From DATMER01 sp963741305 (GTDB taxonomy: Bacteria; Acidobacteriota; Thermoanaerobaculia; Multivoradales; UBA5704), in contig CAVUHL010000003.1 of assembly GCA_963741305.1 (NCBI GenBank), positions 7,936,001 through 8,000,000 on the forward strand: a stretch of 64,000 nt of DNA, written 5' to 3'. Below, piece after piece: positions 7,717 to 17,261 of this stretch (the first letter of the stretch is position 1; each line of letters starts with the position of its first letter). Both the position numbers and the translations under genes were made by a program. The notes beneath the pieces are model-generated. The model was not told the DNA's origin. It saw only the letters and a list, made by a program, of their open reading frames with translations, and did no database searches.

Positions 7717-8684
7717 GCATGATGGAAGCAAATACTGCCTTTGTGTTTCCCGGCCAGGGATCGCAGAAGGTCGGCATGGGCCGCGCCTGGGCGGAGGTAT
7801 CCGAGGAGGCCCGGCGGACCTTCGAGGAGGCCGACGAGGTTCTCGGCTTCCCCCTCTCCCGCCTGTGCTGGGAGGGGCCGGAGGAGGAGCTTGGCCTCAC
7901 CACGAACACTCAGCCGGCTTTGCTGGCCACCTCGATCGCCATCTACCGTTCGCTGCTGCCGCAGGGCCTGTTCGTCGAGCCCATCGCGATGGCGGGGCAC
8001 AGCCTGGGCGAGTACTCCGCCCTGGTGGCGGCTGACGCCCTCGACTTTGCCGATGCGCTCCGCCTGGTGAGGCGGCGCGGCGAGCTCATGCAGGAGGCCG
8101 TGCCGGTCGGCGTGGGTGCCATGGCCGCCTTCATCGGACTGGACGACCAAGCGGTGGCAGCCGTCGCCGAGGATGCTTCTCAGGGCGAGGTCTGCGCCGT
8201 GGCCAACTACAACAGCCCGGGCCAGACGGTGATCGCCGGCCACAAGGCGGCAGTTGACCGCGCCGTGGCCATGGCCAAGGAGCGCGGAGCGCGCAAGGCC
8301 ACTCTTCTGGCGGTCTCGGCTCCGTTCCACTCGCCGCTGATGCGGCCGGCCCGGGAGGGCATGGCCGGCGAGCTGGCGAAGGTGACGTTCCGCGCCCCCC
8401 GGGTGCCGGTCGTGACCAACGTGGACGCGATCCCGGTGAACACCGGCGAGGCGGCCCGGGATGCCCTGGAGCGCCAGATCGACGGCCCGGTGCGCTGGGT
8501 AGAGTCCGTGACCTGGATGGCGCAGGATGCCGGCGTCCGGACGTTCCTGGAGATCGGAGCGGGCAACGTGCTCTCTGGCTTGAACCGCCGGATCGCAACC
8601 GGTACCGTCTGCGCCAGCCTGAGCGATCCCGAGCAGCTCCGCAAGTACATGGCCCTGGTGGAGGACACTGATGTTCAAGCTTGA
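7713..8684 (+). CDS. fabD: Malonyl-CoA:ACP transacylase
   Basis: FabD loads malonyl groups onto ACP. The catalytic serine lies in GHSLGEYSALVAA, and the N-terminus has the usual AFVFPGQGSQKVGMG. The family histidine follows in APFHSPLM. The GTG at 7713 gives a four-base overlap with fabH. ATG codons at 7719 and 7722 are equally possible starts because the conserved sequence begins right after them. The 3' end overlaps fabG by 14 bases. Confidence 0.95.
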   Translation: MSMMEANTAFVFPGQGSQKVGMGRAWAEVSEEARRTFEEADEVLGFPLSRLCWEGPEEELGLTTNTQPALLATSIAIYRSLLPQGLFVEPIAMAGHSLGEYSALVAADALDFADALRLVRRRGELMQEAVPVGVGAMAAFIGLDDQAVAAVAEDASQGEVCAVANYNSPGQTVIAGHKAAVDRAVAMAKERGARKATLLAVSAPFHSPLMRPAREGMAGELAKVTFRAPRVPVVTNVDAIPVNTGEAARDALERQIDGPVRWVESVTWMAQDAGVRTFLEIGAGNVLSGLNRRIATGTVCASLSDPEQLRKYMALVEDTDVQA

Positions 8685-9414
8685 CGGCAAGACGGCGCTG
8701 GTAACCGGAGCCTCCCAGGGGATCGGCGAGGCCATCGCCCGCCGGCTCGCGGAGCGGGGAGCGCGGGTTGTGCTCGCGGCTCGCAGCGAGGACAAGCTCA
8801 AGGATCTGGCTGCACAGATCGATGCCGGTGGCGGCTGCGCCCGGCCGCTCGCCCTGGACGTCAGCCAGCCCGAGACCTTCGCCGAGCGGCTCAAGCAGCT
8901 CCCCGAGGACTTCGCCAACGTGGACATCCTGGTCAACAATGCCGGCATCACGGCGGACAACCTGCTCGCCCGCATGTCCCTGGAAGATTGGGAGCGGGTG
9001 CTCCGCACCAACCTGACCGGCGCTTATGCCCTCACCAAAGAGGTACTGCGCGGCATGATGAAGCGCCGCTGGGGCCGGATCATCAACGTCTCCTCGGTCG
9101 TGGGCCTGATGGGCAACGCCGGCCAGGCGAACTATGCCGCGGCCAAGGCGGGGCTGATCGGCCTGACCAAGTCGCTGGCGCGGGAGCTGGGGAGCCGGAG
9201 CATCACGGTCAACGCCGTGGCCCCGGGATACGTAGAAACAGCCATGACCGCCAATCTGCCCGAGGCGTCGCGCGAGGATCTGACCAGCTCGATCGCCTTG
9301 AAAAGGCTCGGGACCGTCGACGACGTGGCCTGGGCTGTGCTTTACCTGGCCAGCGAAGAGGCCGGATACGTCACCGGGCACGTTCTGAACGTATCCGGTG
9401 GCCTGTACATCTGA
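8671..9414 (+). CDS. fabG: 3-oxoacyl-ACP reductase
   Basis: A short-chain dehydrogenase of 247 residues that reduces beta-ketoacyl-ACP with NADPH. The Rossmann motif TGASQGIGEAIA is at residues 11-22. NNAG is present, and the catalytic Ser-Tyr-Lys are in SSVVGLMGNAGQANYAAAK. The C-terminus VTGHVLNVSGGLYI is typical of FabG. The position between fabD and acpP supports the role. Confidence 0.95.
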   Translation: MFKLDGKTALVTGASQGIGEAIARRLAERGARVVLAARSEDKLKDLAAQIDAGGGCARPLALDVSQPETFAERLKQLPEDFANVDILVNNAGITADNLLARMSLEDWERVLRTNLTGAYALTKEVLRGMMKRRWGRIINVSSVVGLMGNAGQANYAAAKAGLIGLTKSLARELGSRSITVNAVAPGYVETAMTANLPEASREDLTSSIALKRLGTVDDVAWAVLYLASEEAGYVTGHVLNVSGGLYI

Positions 9415-9432
9415 AGAGTCGTCCGTTTGGAC

Positions 9433-9438
9433 TAGAAT
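9433..9438 (+). promoter_or_regulatory. Possible internal -10 box before acpP
   Basis: TAGAAT lies in the 93-base gap between fabG and acpP, one of the larger gaps in this operon. No convincing -35 box is visible. A separate promoter would fit the need for much more ACP than FabG. Confidence 0.3.
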
Positions 9439-9507
9439 GCGCCTTTGTGTTAGAACCGCTGTTCGTGCGCGGCCTGCCCGGCTGCGAAGGAGAAGGAGGG
9501 ATACCCC

Positions 9508-9750
9508 ATGGCTGTAGAAGAACGGGTCAAGAGCATTATCGTTGAGCAGTTGGGCGTCGACGAGGACGAGGTCACGCTGGAAGCCAGCTTCACCGACGAC
9601 CTGGGAGCGGACTCCCTGGACATCGTCGAGCTCGTGATGGCTTTCGAGGAGGAGTTCGGCATCGAGATCCCGGACGAGGAGGCTGAGAAGATCAGCAACG
9701 TGCGCGAGGCGGTGACTTACATCCAGAACAACGCCGGGGACCAGAACTGA
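9508..9750 (+). CDS. acpP: Acyl carrier protein
   Basis: An 80-residue acidic protein with the phosphopantetheine attachment site in DDLGADSLDIVELVMAFEE (serine in DSL, ~residue 37). It shuttles growing acyl chains between the Fab enzymes. A strong Shine-Dalgarno (AAGGAGG) precedes the ATG. It lies between fabG and fabF, the classical order. Confidence 0.97.
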   Translation: MAVEERVKSIIVEQLGVDEDEVTLEASFTDDLGADSLDIVELVMAFEEEFGIEIPDEEAEKISNVREAVTYIQNNAGDQN

Positions 9751-9796
9751 GGGCCCCCCTCCAACCGCCGATCGACTTACCAACTCAGCCAAGACC

Positions 9797-11050
9797 TTGA
9801 GCTCTTCAGCGCGTCGCCGAGTCGTCGTTACCGGGGTAGGCCTGGTGTCCCCGCTAGGGGTGGGGACTGCCGAGAATTGGCGTGCCCTGATGGAAGGGAA
9901 GAGCGGTATCGGCCCCATCACCCGCTTCGACGCGTCGGAGTATCCGGCGCGCATCGCGGGCGAGGTGAAGGGGTTCGATCCTCTCGACTACTCCGAGAAG
10001 AAGGAAGTCAAGAAGAGCGACACCTTCATCCACTTCGCCCTGGCGGCGACGCAGTTCGCCATGGAGGACTCGGGGCTGGTCATCGACGAGTCCGAGGCGG
10101 ACCGGATCGGAGTCGTCATCGGCTCGGGCATCGGCGGCCTGCCGCTGATCGAGTCGATGCACAGCATCCTGCTGGAGAAGGGGCCGAACCGGGTGTCGCC
10201 GTTCTTCATCCCCGGCCTGATCGTCAACATGGCGGCCGGCCAGGTGTCGATCCGCTACAACGCTCGCGGTCCGAACACGTCGCCGGCCACGGCCTGCACG
10301 ACCGGCCTGCATGCGATCGGCGATGCTTTCCGCTTCATCCAGCACGACGACGCCGACGCCATGATCGCGGGCGGCGCCGAGGCGGTGATCACGCCGCTGT
10401 CCATGGCCGGCTTCTGCTCCATGCGCGCCCTGTCGCACAGGAACGACGAGCCGGAGAAGGCCTCCCGCCCCTGGGACGTCCACCGCGACGGCTTCGTGAT
10501 GGCCGAGGGCTCGGGCATCGTAATCCTGGAAGAGCTCGAGCACGCGCAGAGGCGCGGAGCGTCGATCTATGCCGAGGTCGTGGGTTACGGCATGAGCGCC
10601 GACGCCTACCACATCTCGGCGCCCCATCCGGAGGGCCACGGCGCCGTGCGCGTCATGCAGGCCGCGCTCAAGGATGCGGGGATGCGGCCCGAGCAGATCG
10701 GCTACATCAATGCCCACGGCACCTCGACGCCGCTGGGCGACCTCTCCGAGGTGCGGGCGGTCAAGAAGGTCTTCGGGGACCACGCCTACAAGCTGGCGAT
10801 GTCCTCGACCAAGTCGGGCACCGGCCACCTCCTGGGAGCGGCCGGCGGGCTCGAGGCGGGCATCCTTGCCCTCGCCATGCGCCACCAGATCATCCCGCCC
10901 ACCCTGAACCTGGACGAGCCGGGCGAGGACTGCGACCTCGATTTCGTCCCTCACCACCCGCGCAAGGTGGACCTCGAATACGCCCTGACCAACTCCTTCG
11001 GCTTCGGCGGAACCAACGGGGCGGTCATTCTGAAGCGGTTCGAGGACTAA
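9797..11050 (+). CDS. fabF: 3-oxoacyl-ACP synthase II
   Basis: FabF elongates acyl-ACP chains. The 417 residues show the Cys-His-His triad: the cysteine in SPATACTTGLHAI, the first histidine in NAHGTSTPLGD and the second in GTGHLLGAAGG. The start is a TTG at 9797, placing VVVTGVGLVSPLG at residues 9-21 as usual; no ATG lies close by in frame. Its 3' end overlaps the convergent peptidase gene by 26 bases. Confidence 0.95.
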   Translation: MSSSARRRVVVTGVGLVSPLGVGTAENWRALMEGKSGIGPITRFDASEYPARIAGEVKGFDPLDYSEKKEVKKSDTFIHFALAATQFAMEDSGLVIDESEADRIGVVIGSGIGGLPLIESMHSILLEKGPNRVSPFFIPGLIVNMAAGQVSIRYNARGPNTSPATACTTGLHAIGDAFRFIQHDDADAMIAGGAEAVITPLSMAGFCSMRALSHRNDEPEKASRPWDVHRDGFVMAEGSGIVILEELEHAQRRGASIYAEVVGYGMSADAYHISAPHPEGHGAVRVMQAALKDAGMRPEQIGYINAHGTSTPLGDLSEVRAVKKVFGDHAYKLAMSSTKSGTGHLLGAAGGLEAGILALAMRHQIIPPTLNLDEPGEDCDLDFVPHHPRKVDLEYALTNSFGFGGTNGAVILKRFED

Positions 11051-13097
11051 CCAGCGTCCTCTCGAAGAACTCGGTCATCCGGGCGTACCAGTGACGCTGG
11101 GCCGCTCCGAGGAAGCCGTGCTTCTGGCCGGGGTAGAAGGCGTCCTCGTAGGGGATGCCCGCCTTGATCAGCTTGTCGATGAAGACCACCGTGTTCTGGG
11201 GATGGACGTTGTCGTCCGCGAAGCCGTGGATGATGAGCAGGCGGTCCTTGAGCTTCTCCGCGTAGGTGGTCACCGACGACTCGCGGTAGCCCTCGGGGTT
11301 GTCCTGGGGTGTGTCGAGATAGCGCTCGGTCCAGATGGAGTCGTAGAGGTGCCAGTCGGTCACCGGCGCTCCGGCCATCCCGGCTTTCCAGACGCCGGGC
11401 GCGTGCAGCAGGGCATAGAGCGTGTGGTAGCCGCCGCCCGACCAGCCCCAGAGGCCGATCCGCGCCGTGTCTGCCCAGCCCAGGCCTTTCAGGTACTCCA
11501 CCCCGGCGAGCTGCGCTTCCAGGTTTGCCGGTCCGAAGCGGCGATGGTCCCGGTCCTCGCCGGTCTTGCCGAAGAAGGTCGAGGAGGTGTTGTCCAGGTT
11601 GAGGACGGCGAAGCCGCTCTGGGCCATCTTCTTCTGCCAGAGGTCGCGGCGCCGGGAGTCCCAGCGGTTGACCACGACCTGCGAGGTGGGGCCGCCGTAG
11701 TGGTACATGAGGACCGGGTAGCGGCGGCTTGGATCGAACCCGGCGGGCTTGAGCATCCGCGCCGGGAGCCGGACTCCCTTGGGGCCGGGGATGAAGAGGT
11801 ACTCCCACTTCGGCAGGGCCGCGGGATCGTAGCCGGACGGGGCCGTGTAGGGTAGGGGAACGGTCCCCGAGGCGGTCCGGATCTCACTCTTCGGCGGCGT
11901 GTCCGCGTCGTTCCAGGTGTGGACCCAGTTGCCATTCGCGGCAACAACGGCCTCGTGGGTGCCGGGCTCGGCGGCGAGCGGCTCCCAGGATTCCCGGTCC
12001 AGGCCGGCCCGGTAGACCTGCCGGTCCGCCGGGCCCATCCCTTCCGTGCGGTAGGCGGTAACGATCGCCCCGCCGTCCACCACTTCCTCCAGCGAGGCGA
12101 TGCCCCAACCCTCCGGCGTGATGGGCCGGACGAGCTTGCCGTCGCGGTCGTGGAGATAGAGCCGCCGCCAGTCGTCTCCCTCGGAGCCCCAGACAAAACG
12201 GCCATCGTCGAGGAATCGGAGGTCGTTCCCCAGGTTGATCCAGGTGCGCCGCGTCTCAGTGAGCAAGGAGGTACAAGCACCGTCGGCCGCGTTGCACCGC
12301 AGTAGATCGAGCCGGGTCTGGTCCCGGTTCAGGCGCTGGATCGCGACCGCCTCGCCCGTCCAAGCCACCCTGACCAGGTAGTCATCCTGGTCCCCGGTGC
12401 TCATCCAGACCGTCTTCCCGCCCTCGGCGCCGATGACTCCGATCCGGACCTTCGGGTTGAGCTCTCCCGGCTTGGGATACTTCTGCCAGCGCACGGCCGG
12501 CGTGCGCGGGATCTCGTCGATCAGGGCGTGCGCGGGGACCTCCCGCTCGTCGAAGCGGTAGTAGGCGATGCTCCGGCTGTCCGGGCTCCACCAGAAGCCG
12601 GCGGCTTCGCGGTCCCAGATCTCCTCCCAATAGACCCAGTCGGTGGTGCCGTTGAGGAAGACGTTCTCCTCACCGTCCTGGGTCAGATCGGTCTCGCGGC
12701 CGGTCTTCAGGTCCAGGACATGAAGGTCGAAGTCCCGCACGAAGGCCAGGCGAGAGCCGTCAGGGGAGAAGCTGGGCTGCGTCTCTTCTTCCTTGGTCTC
12801 GGTCAGGCGGCGGAGCTTCCCACCCAGAGGCAGGAGATAAAAGTCGCCCTCCGAGACCAGGAGGAGGGCGTCGCCCTTGGGGGACCAGGCAAACTCGTCG
12901 AGGTCCATGTCGGTGAGGCTCTCGCTCTTCCTTGTGGACACGTCGAGGCGCCAGAGAGCCTTTTCCCAGACATAGGCCAGATACTGGCCGTCCGGCGACC
13001 AGGCGGGATCCTCGGGCCGGAGGCCGTTCGCGTCCGGGGCGAACAGGGTGTCGTCGGAGAGACAGCAGGCGAGGGCCGCAGCTTGGAGGAGGCGCAT
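11025..13097 (-). CDS. Dipeptidyl peptidase IV-family serine peptidase (S9)
   Basis: A 690-residue protein with an N-terminal beta-propeller (DPP-IV N-terminal domain, ~30-430, with repeated WSPDGQYLAY and FSPDGSRLAF blades) and a C-terminal alpha/beta hydrolase domain. The catalytic serine is in WGWSGGGYHTLYAL (~residue 551), the aspartate in FADDNVHPQN (~629) and the histidine in GQKHGFLG (~660). The usual GWSYGG is GWSGGG here. Such enzymes release X-Pro or similar dipeptides. The N-terminus MRLLQAAALACCLS resembles a short export or lipoprotein signal. There is no Shine-Dalgarno; TAGACT lies eight bases upstream of the ATG. The ATG at 13097 is chosen over the longer frame, which only reads through the divergent gene. 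Confidence 0.85.
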   Translation of the reverse strand: MRLLQAAALACCLSDDTLFAPDANGLRPEDPAWSPDGQYLAYVWEKALWRLDVSTRKSESLTDMDLDEFAWSPKGDALLLVSEGDFYLLPLGGKLRRLTETKEEETQPSFSPDGSRLAFVRDFDLHVLDLKTGRETDLTQDGEENVFLNGTTDWVYWEEIWDREAAGFWWSPDSRSIAYYRFDEREVPAHALIDEIPRTPAVRWQKYPKPGELNPKVRIGVIGAEGGKTVWMSTGDQDDYLVRVAWTGEAVAIQRLNRDQTRLDLLRCNAADGACTSLLTETRRTWINLGNDLRFLDDGRFVWGSEGDDWRRLYLHDRDGKLVRPITPEGWGIASLEEVVDGGAIVTAYRTEGMGPADRQVYRAGLDRESWEPLAAEPGTHEAVVAANGNWVHTWNDADTPPKSEIRTASGTVPLPYTAPSGYDPAALPKWEYLFIPGPKGVRLPARMLKPAGFDPSRRYPVLMYHYGGPTSQVVVNRWDSRRRDLWQKKMAQSGFAVLNLDNTSSTFFGKTGEDRDHRRFGPANLEAQLAGVEYLKGLGWADTARIGLWGWSGGGYHTLYALLHAPGVWKAGMAGAPVTDWHLYDSIWTERYLDTPQDNPEGYRESSVTTYAEKLKDRLLIIHGFADDNVHPQNTVVFIDKLIKAGIPYEDAFYPGQKHGFLGAAQRHWYARMTEFFERTLVSPRTASE

Positions 13098-13175
13098 GGC
13101 CCGGGAGTCTATCCCCGCCTGCAACCTTTTTCGCGGCCGCCCCGTAGGGTTGCTACGGAGAAGGAGAAACCAATC

Positions 13176-14357
13176 ATGAGACCACGCATTCAAAATCTGT
13201 TGCTGACCGCGGTGCTCGCGGCCGGCGTGAGCCTTCCGGCTGCCGCGCAGGTCCAGACCCGTGCGGTGCGCCAGGCGTTCCCGGCGACCGGTGAGCTGCG
13301 GCTCGCCAACTTGGTGGGCCGCATCGATCTGGTCCGCGGCCAGGGCAATCAGGTCGTGGTGGATGCCACGATCCACGCTCAGGGCGACTCCGCCAAGGAG
13401 ACCCAGACTCTCCTGGGCATGAAGTGGGTGAAGGCCGAGGACCGCCACGGCCGCGAGGAGTGGACGCTCTCGTACCCGGTGAACGATTACGACGGCTTTG
13501 CCTATCCGCGGCCGGGTACGAAGAGCTCCGGCGACGATTCCTGGTTCCTGGGCTGGCTGGAGAGCAAGGGCCACACCTCCACCACCTACCGCGGGGAAAA
13601 GGTCCGGATCTACAACGAGAAGACCTCCTCGGCGCCGATCCTCTACGCCGACCTCAAGATCGCGCTGCCGGCGGGCAGCAACGTGGCGGTCCGCAACATC
13701 GTCGGCGCGGTGCGCGGCGGCCAGCTCGAGGGGACGCTCTCGGTGGACACCGGCAGCGGCCGGATCGAGATCGCCTCCTATGACGGGAATCTGAGCCTGG
13801 ACACCGGCTCGGGCGACGTAACCTTGGGCTCTGCCCGGGGCGAGACCACGATCGACACCGGCTCGGGTGACGTGGTGGTCCGCCGGCTGGTGGGCAACGG
13901 CAAGGTGGACACGGGCTCGGGCGACGTGGTGGTGGAGAAGGTGTCCGCGGGCCGGATCTACATCGACACCGGCTCCGGGGACGTGACGGTGCGCGACGGC
14001 TCGGCTGGCCGGGTGATCGCGGACACGGGCTCCGGCGACGTGCGGGTGATCGGAGTGGAGCTGGAGGAGCTGGAGGCGGACACGGGCTCGGGCGACGTGA
14101 TCATCCAGAGCTCGCTCGCCCAGGCGCGGCGCATCTCTGCCGACACCGGGAGCGGGGATGTGGAGATCCACGGCGGGCCGAACGCCTCGTTCGACATCGA
14201 CTCCGACCAGGGGAGCGGCGAGCTTGTGGTCCGCTACTCCGACGCCCAGCTCCGGAAGTCCGGCAAGAAGGTCACGGGCGCCAAGCGGGGCGACGGCCAG
14301 ACGGTGATCCGCGTGGAGACCGGCAGCGGCGACTGTGTGATCAGCCCGAAAGGGTAG
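13176..14357 (+). CDS. Secreted DUF4097 beta-strand-repeat protein
   Basis: A signal peptide (residues 1-24, ending PAAAQ) is followed by ~370 residues of short beta-strand repeats. Between residues ~190 and 330 the motif DTGSG recurs about eight times at intervals of about 15-24 residues, mostly as DTGSGDV. That pattern indicates a right-handed beta-helix or similar solenoid in the DUF4097 (putative adhesin) family. Its function is unknown and it probably acts in the periplasm or at the surface. The start has a good Shine-Dalgarno (GGAGAAGGAG). It is divergent from the DPP-IV gene. Confidence 0.8.
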   Translation: MRPRIQNLLLTAVLAAGVSLPAAAQVQTRAVRQAFPATGELRLANLVGRIDLVRGQGNQVVVDATIHAQGDSAKETQTLLGMKWVKAEDRHGREEWTLSYPVNDYDGFAYPRPGTKSSGDDSWFLGWLESKGHTSTTYRGEKVRIYNEKTSSAPILYADLKIALPAGSNVAVRNIVGAVRGGQLEGTLSVDTGSGRIEIASYDGNLSLDTGSGDVTLGSARGETTIDTGSGDVVVRRLVGNGKVDTGSGDVVVEKVSAGRIYIDTGSGDVTVRDGSAGRVIADTGSGDVRVIGVELEELEADTGSGDVIIQSSLAQARRISADTGSGDVEIHGGPNASFDIDSDQGSGELVVRYSDAQLRKSGKKVTGAKRGDGQTVIRVETGSGDCVISPKG

Positions 14358-14369
14358 ATCCGCCCCACC

Positions 14370-14441
14370 GAGGGCGCGATGAATCGCGCCCCTACAACCG
14401 AGATCGATCTTGCTTGTAGGGGCGCAATTCATTGCGCCCTC
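14370..14441. repeat. Long inverted repeat with TGTAGGGGCGC ends
   Basis: GAGGGCGCGATGAATCGCGC...CTACAA (14370-14397) and its near-complement TTGTAGGGGCGCAATTCATT...CCTC (14414-14441) flank a 16-base loop. It lies between two convergent genes and could act as a bidirectional terminator. The TGTAGGGGC end recurs at 38849 and 46931, so this is one member of a dispersed palindromic family of the REP type. Confidence 0.75.
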
Positions 14442-14450
14442 TTCTGCCCC

Positions 14451-16118
14451 CTACATCTTCCCGTAGTTAGGCCCGCCGCCCCCTTCCGGGGGCACCCAGG
14501 TGATGATCGCGTACGGGTCCATGATGTCGCAGGTCTTGCAGTGCACGCAGTTGCTCGCGTTGATCTGCAGGCGCTTGCCCGTGGGCGAGGCGGCATCCTC
14601 CACCATCTCGTAGACCGCGGCCGGGCAGAAGCGCACACAGGGGTTCGCGTACTCCACGGCGCACTGGTAGATGCAGATGTCCGTGTCCGCCACCAGCAGG
14701 TGGACCGGCTGGTCCTCCTCGTGCGTGGTGCCGGAGTTGTAGACGTCGGCCAGCTTGTCGAAGACGAGCTTGTTGTCGGCCTTCAGGGGATCGCCGGGCC
14801 GGAGGCGCTGGCCCTCGGGGGCGTCGAGCCGCACCATCCGCTCGTGGCCGGGCTTGGTCTCCAGCTTGTCGAAGAGGCCCCAGCCGCGTCCGCGGGTCAC
14901 CATGCCGACGCCGGCCTGGAACATGCCCGCGAGTAGGCCGTGGTCGAACGCCTGGTGGAAGTTGCGCACCTCCCAGAGCTCGTCCTTGATCCAGCTTGCC
15001 TCGACCTTCTGCTCGTAACTGGAAAGGCTTCCTCCCGCGGTGAGGGTCTCGAAGATCGTCTCGGCCGCGAGCATGCCCGACTTCATGGCGAGGTGGATGC
15101 CTTTAAGGCGCTGGCTGTTCAGCATGCCGGCCGAGTCGCCGATCAGGAGGAAGCCGTCCCCCGAGAGGCGCGGCATGGACCACCAGCCGCCCTCGGGCAG
15201 GGCCTTGGCGCCGTAGAACGCCATGGTCCCCCCTTCGAGCATCTTGGCGATGTCCGGGTGGGTCTTCAGGCGCTGGAACTCCAGGTGCGGGTCGAGCAGC
15301 GGGTTCTTGTAGTCGAGCCCCACGACTAATCCAACGACGAGCTGGTTGTTGTCCATGCCGTAGAAGAAGCCGCCGCCGAAGGTGCTCTGGTCCAGGGGCC
15401 AGCCGAGGGTGTGGACTACCGAGCCCGGTTCTACCCGCCCCGGGGGAAGGTCCCAGACCTCCTTGATGCCGATGGAGTAGATCTGCGGGTTGCGCCCTTC
15501 CCAAAGACCGAGCTGGGCGTCGAGCTGCTTGACCAGGGTGCCGCGCGGACCTTCTCCCAGGACCACGACCTGGCTGCGGATGTCCACCCCCGGCTCGAAG
15601 TTGGCCTTCTCGTGCCCGGTGTGGGAGATGCCGCGGTCTTTGGTGCGGACGCCGACCACGCGGCCATCCTCGACCAGAGCGGAGGAGGCGGGGAACTCGG
15701 TGAAGATGTCCACCCCGGCGGCTTCCGCTTTCGCGGCCATCCACTTGACCAGCTTGCCCAGGGAGGCGACGTAGTTGCCTTCGTTGTCCATGGGCGGCGG
15801 GATGGGCAGTCCGTGCGAGCCCTTCTTGGTGAGCAGGAGGAACTGCTCGTGGTCGACCCGGCCCTCGAAGGGCGCGCTCTTCCAGTCTTCGGGATAGAGC
15901 TCGCGGAAGGCGCGGGGGTCCACCACGGCTCCGGAGAGTGCGTGGCTGCCGATCTCCCGGCCCTTCTCCAGGACGGCGATCGAGACCTCGATCTTGGCGG
16001 CGGTGGCGGCGGTCTCGTTGTGGACCCGGATCAGGTTGGCGAGATGGTAGGCCCCCGCCAGGCTTGCCGGTCCGGCGCCTACGAAGAGAACGTCGATGTC
16101 CAGCGTTTCACGATCCAT
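14451..16118 (-). CDS. Electron transfer flavoprotein-ubiquinone oxidoreductase
   Basis: ETF-QO passes electrons from acyl-CoA and other dehydrogenases, via ETF, to the quinone pool. The 555 residues begin with an FAD-binding motif (VDVLFVGAGPASLAGAYHL type, residues ~9-27) and end with a 4Fe-4S domain: CVRFCPAAVYE and NCVHCKTCDIMDP. GDSAGMLNSQRLKGIHLAMKSG is the characteristic quinone/FAD region. It has no long transmembrane helices, as expected for a monotopic membrane enzyme. No ETF genes adjoin it here. Confidence 0.95.
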   Translation of the reverse strand: MDRETLDIDVLFVGAGPASLAGAYHLANLIRVHNETAATAAKIEVSIAVLEKGREIGSHALSGAVVDPRAFRELYPEDWKSAPFEGRVDHEQFLLLTKKGSHGLPIPPPMDNEGNYVASLGKLVKWMAAKAEAAGVDIFTEFPASSALVEDGRVVGVRTKDRGISHTGHEKANFEPGVDIRSQVVVLGEGPRGTLVKQLDAQLGLWEGRNPQIYSIGIKEVWDLPPGRVEPGSVVHTLGWPLDQSTFGGGFFYGMDNNQLVVGLVVGLDYKNPLLDPHLEFQRLKTHPDIAKMLEGGTMAFYGAKALPEGGWWSMPRLSGDGFLLIGDSAGMLNSQRLKGIHLAMKSGMLAAETIFETLTAGGSLSSYEQKVEASWIKDELWEVRNFHQAFDHGLLAGMFQAGVGMVTRGRGWGLFDKLETKPGHERMVRLDAPEGQRLRPGDPLKADNKLVFDKLADVYNSGTTHEEDQPVHLLVADTDICIYQCAVEYANPCVRFCPAAVYEMVEDAASPTGKRLQINASNCVHCKTCDIMDPYAIITWVPPEGGGGPNYGKM

Positions 16119-16177
16119 GCAAGTGGTTCTCCGATCCCCGGTTGATCCCCATTGGAAACAAGCCGGAGGATGCTACC

Positions 16178-17257
16178 ATGGCCCCCGCTTTGGGACGCGA
16201 CATCGAATCGAGCCTCGGCACCCGAGCCGGAGAGCCTCCCCTTGGAGCCCCGGCCCGCTGGCCCGCCGGACGGCTGCGCCTGCGCCACCTCGACGGCAGC
16301 CACGGCCCGACTTTCGCCGAGGATGTCCGCCAGGGCCTGACCGCCTCGCCCAAGGTCCTGCAGCCCAAGTATTTCTACGACGAGCTGGGCTCTCTCCTGT
16401 TCGGCGCCATCTGCGCGCTGCCGGAGTATTACGTCTTCCGGGCCGAGATGGAGATCCTGCGGGCCAGCGCTGGAGAAATTGCGGCTTGGCTGCAGGGGCC
16501 GGTTCGCATCATCGAGCTGGGCAGCGGCGATGCGCGAAAGACGCGTCTTATCATCGATGCTGTCCTGGCGCGACAGGGGGGCTTCGATTATCTGCCGATC
16601 GACGTCTCCAGGACCGCCCTGGAGCAGAGCAGCGAGGAACTGCTGTCTGCCTATCCCAACCTCCGGGTCACCGGGTGGGTTGGAGACTACCGGGAGGCGC
16701 TCCGAACCATCCGTGAGGAGTCGCAGGGGCCGGGCGCCCGCTTCAAGCACACGCTGGTGCTGTTCGTGGGCTCGACCCTGGGCAACCTTGAGCCCGAAGG
16801 CCGGAAGGAGCTGCTCCGCAGCGTTCGCGACCTGCTGACGCCGGGCGATGCCTTCCTCCTCGGGGTCGACCTCAAGAAGTCGGAGGACGTGCTGATCCCG
16901 GCCTACGACGATCCGCTCGGAGTGACGGCGGCTTTCAACATGAACGTGCTCTCCCGGATCAACCGGGAGCTCGAGGGCGGCTTCGATCTCCGGAGCTTCC
17001 GCCACTTCGCCAGGTATGACAAAACGCTGGGGCGGATCGAGATGCACCTCGAGAGCCTGCGGCGGCAGACCGTCCCCATCCCTGGCGCCGGGCTGGAAGT
17101 CCAGTTCGAAGAAGGGGAGACGATCCACACGGAAAGCTCCTACAAGTTCGATCCGGATCAGATCGCCGCGCTGGCTGCCGGAGCGGGCATGGAGCTGCGC
17201 CGGACCTGGTTCGACCGCGCCCGGCGGTTCTCCTCGAACCTCCTGGTCGCCGTCTGA
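16178..17257 (+). CDS. egtD: L-histidine N(alpha)-methyltransferase
   Basis: EgtD trimethylates histidine to hercynine with SAM, the first step of ergothioneine synthesis. Family features are PKYFYDELGSLLFGAICALP (~residue 60), the SAM site IELGSGDARKT, LPIDVSRTALEQS, LFVGSTLGNLEPEG and the substrate-binding ETIHTESSYKFD. The ATG at 16178 has GGAGG eight bases upstream. No egtB-type sulfoxide synthase adjoins it, so the cell may make only hercynine or carry egtB elsewhere. It is followed by tRNA-His, hisS and hutH, so four histidine-related genes lie in a row. Confidence 0.92.
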   Translation: MAPALGRDIESSLGTRAGEPPLGAPARWPAGRLRLRHLDGSHGPTFAEDVRQGLTASPKVLQPKYFYDELGSLLFGAICALPEYYVFRAEMEILRASAGEIAAWLQGPVRIIELGSGDARKTRLIIDAVLARQGGFDYLPIDVSRTALEQSSEELLSAYPNLRVTGWVGDYREALRTIREESQGPGARFKHTLVLFVGSTLGNLEPEGRKELLRSVRDLLTPGDAFLLGVDLKKSEDVLIPAYDDPLGVTAAFNMNVLSRINRELEGGFDLRSFRHFARYDKTLGRIEMHLESLRRQTVPIPGAGLEVQFEEGETIHTESSYKFDPDQIAALAAGAGMELRRTWFDRARRFSSNLLVAV

Positions 17258-17261
17258 GGCT

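Noticed and set aside
11025..14432. A 1135-residue minus-strand protein
   Set aside because: Only the part from 13097 down is peptidase. The rest is the antisense of the DUF4097 gene.
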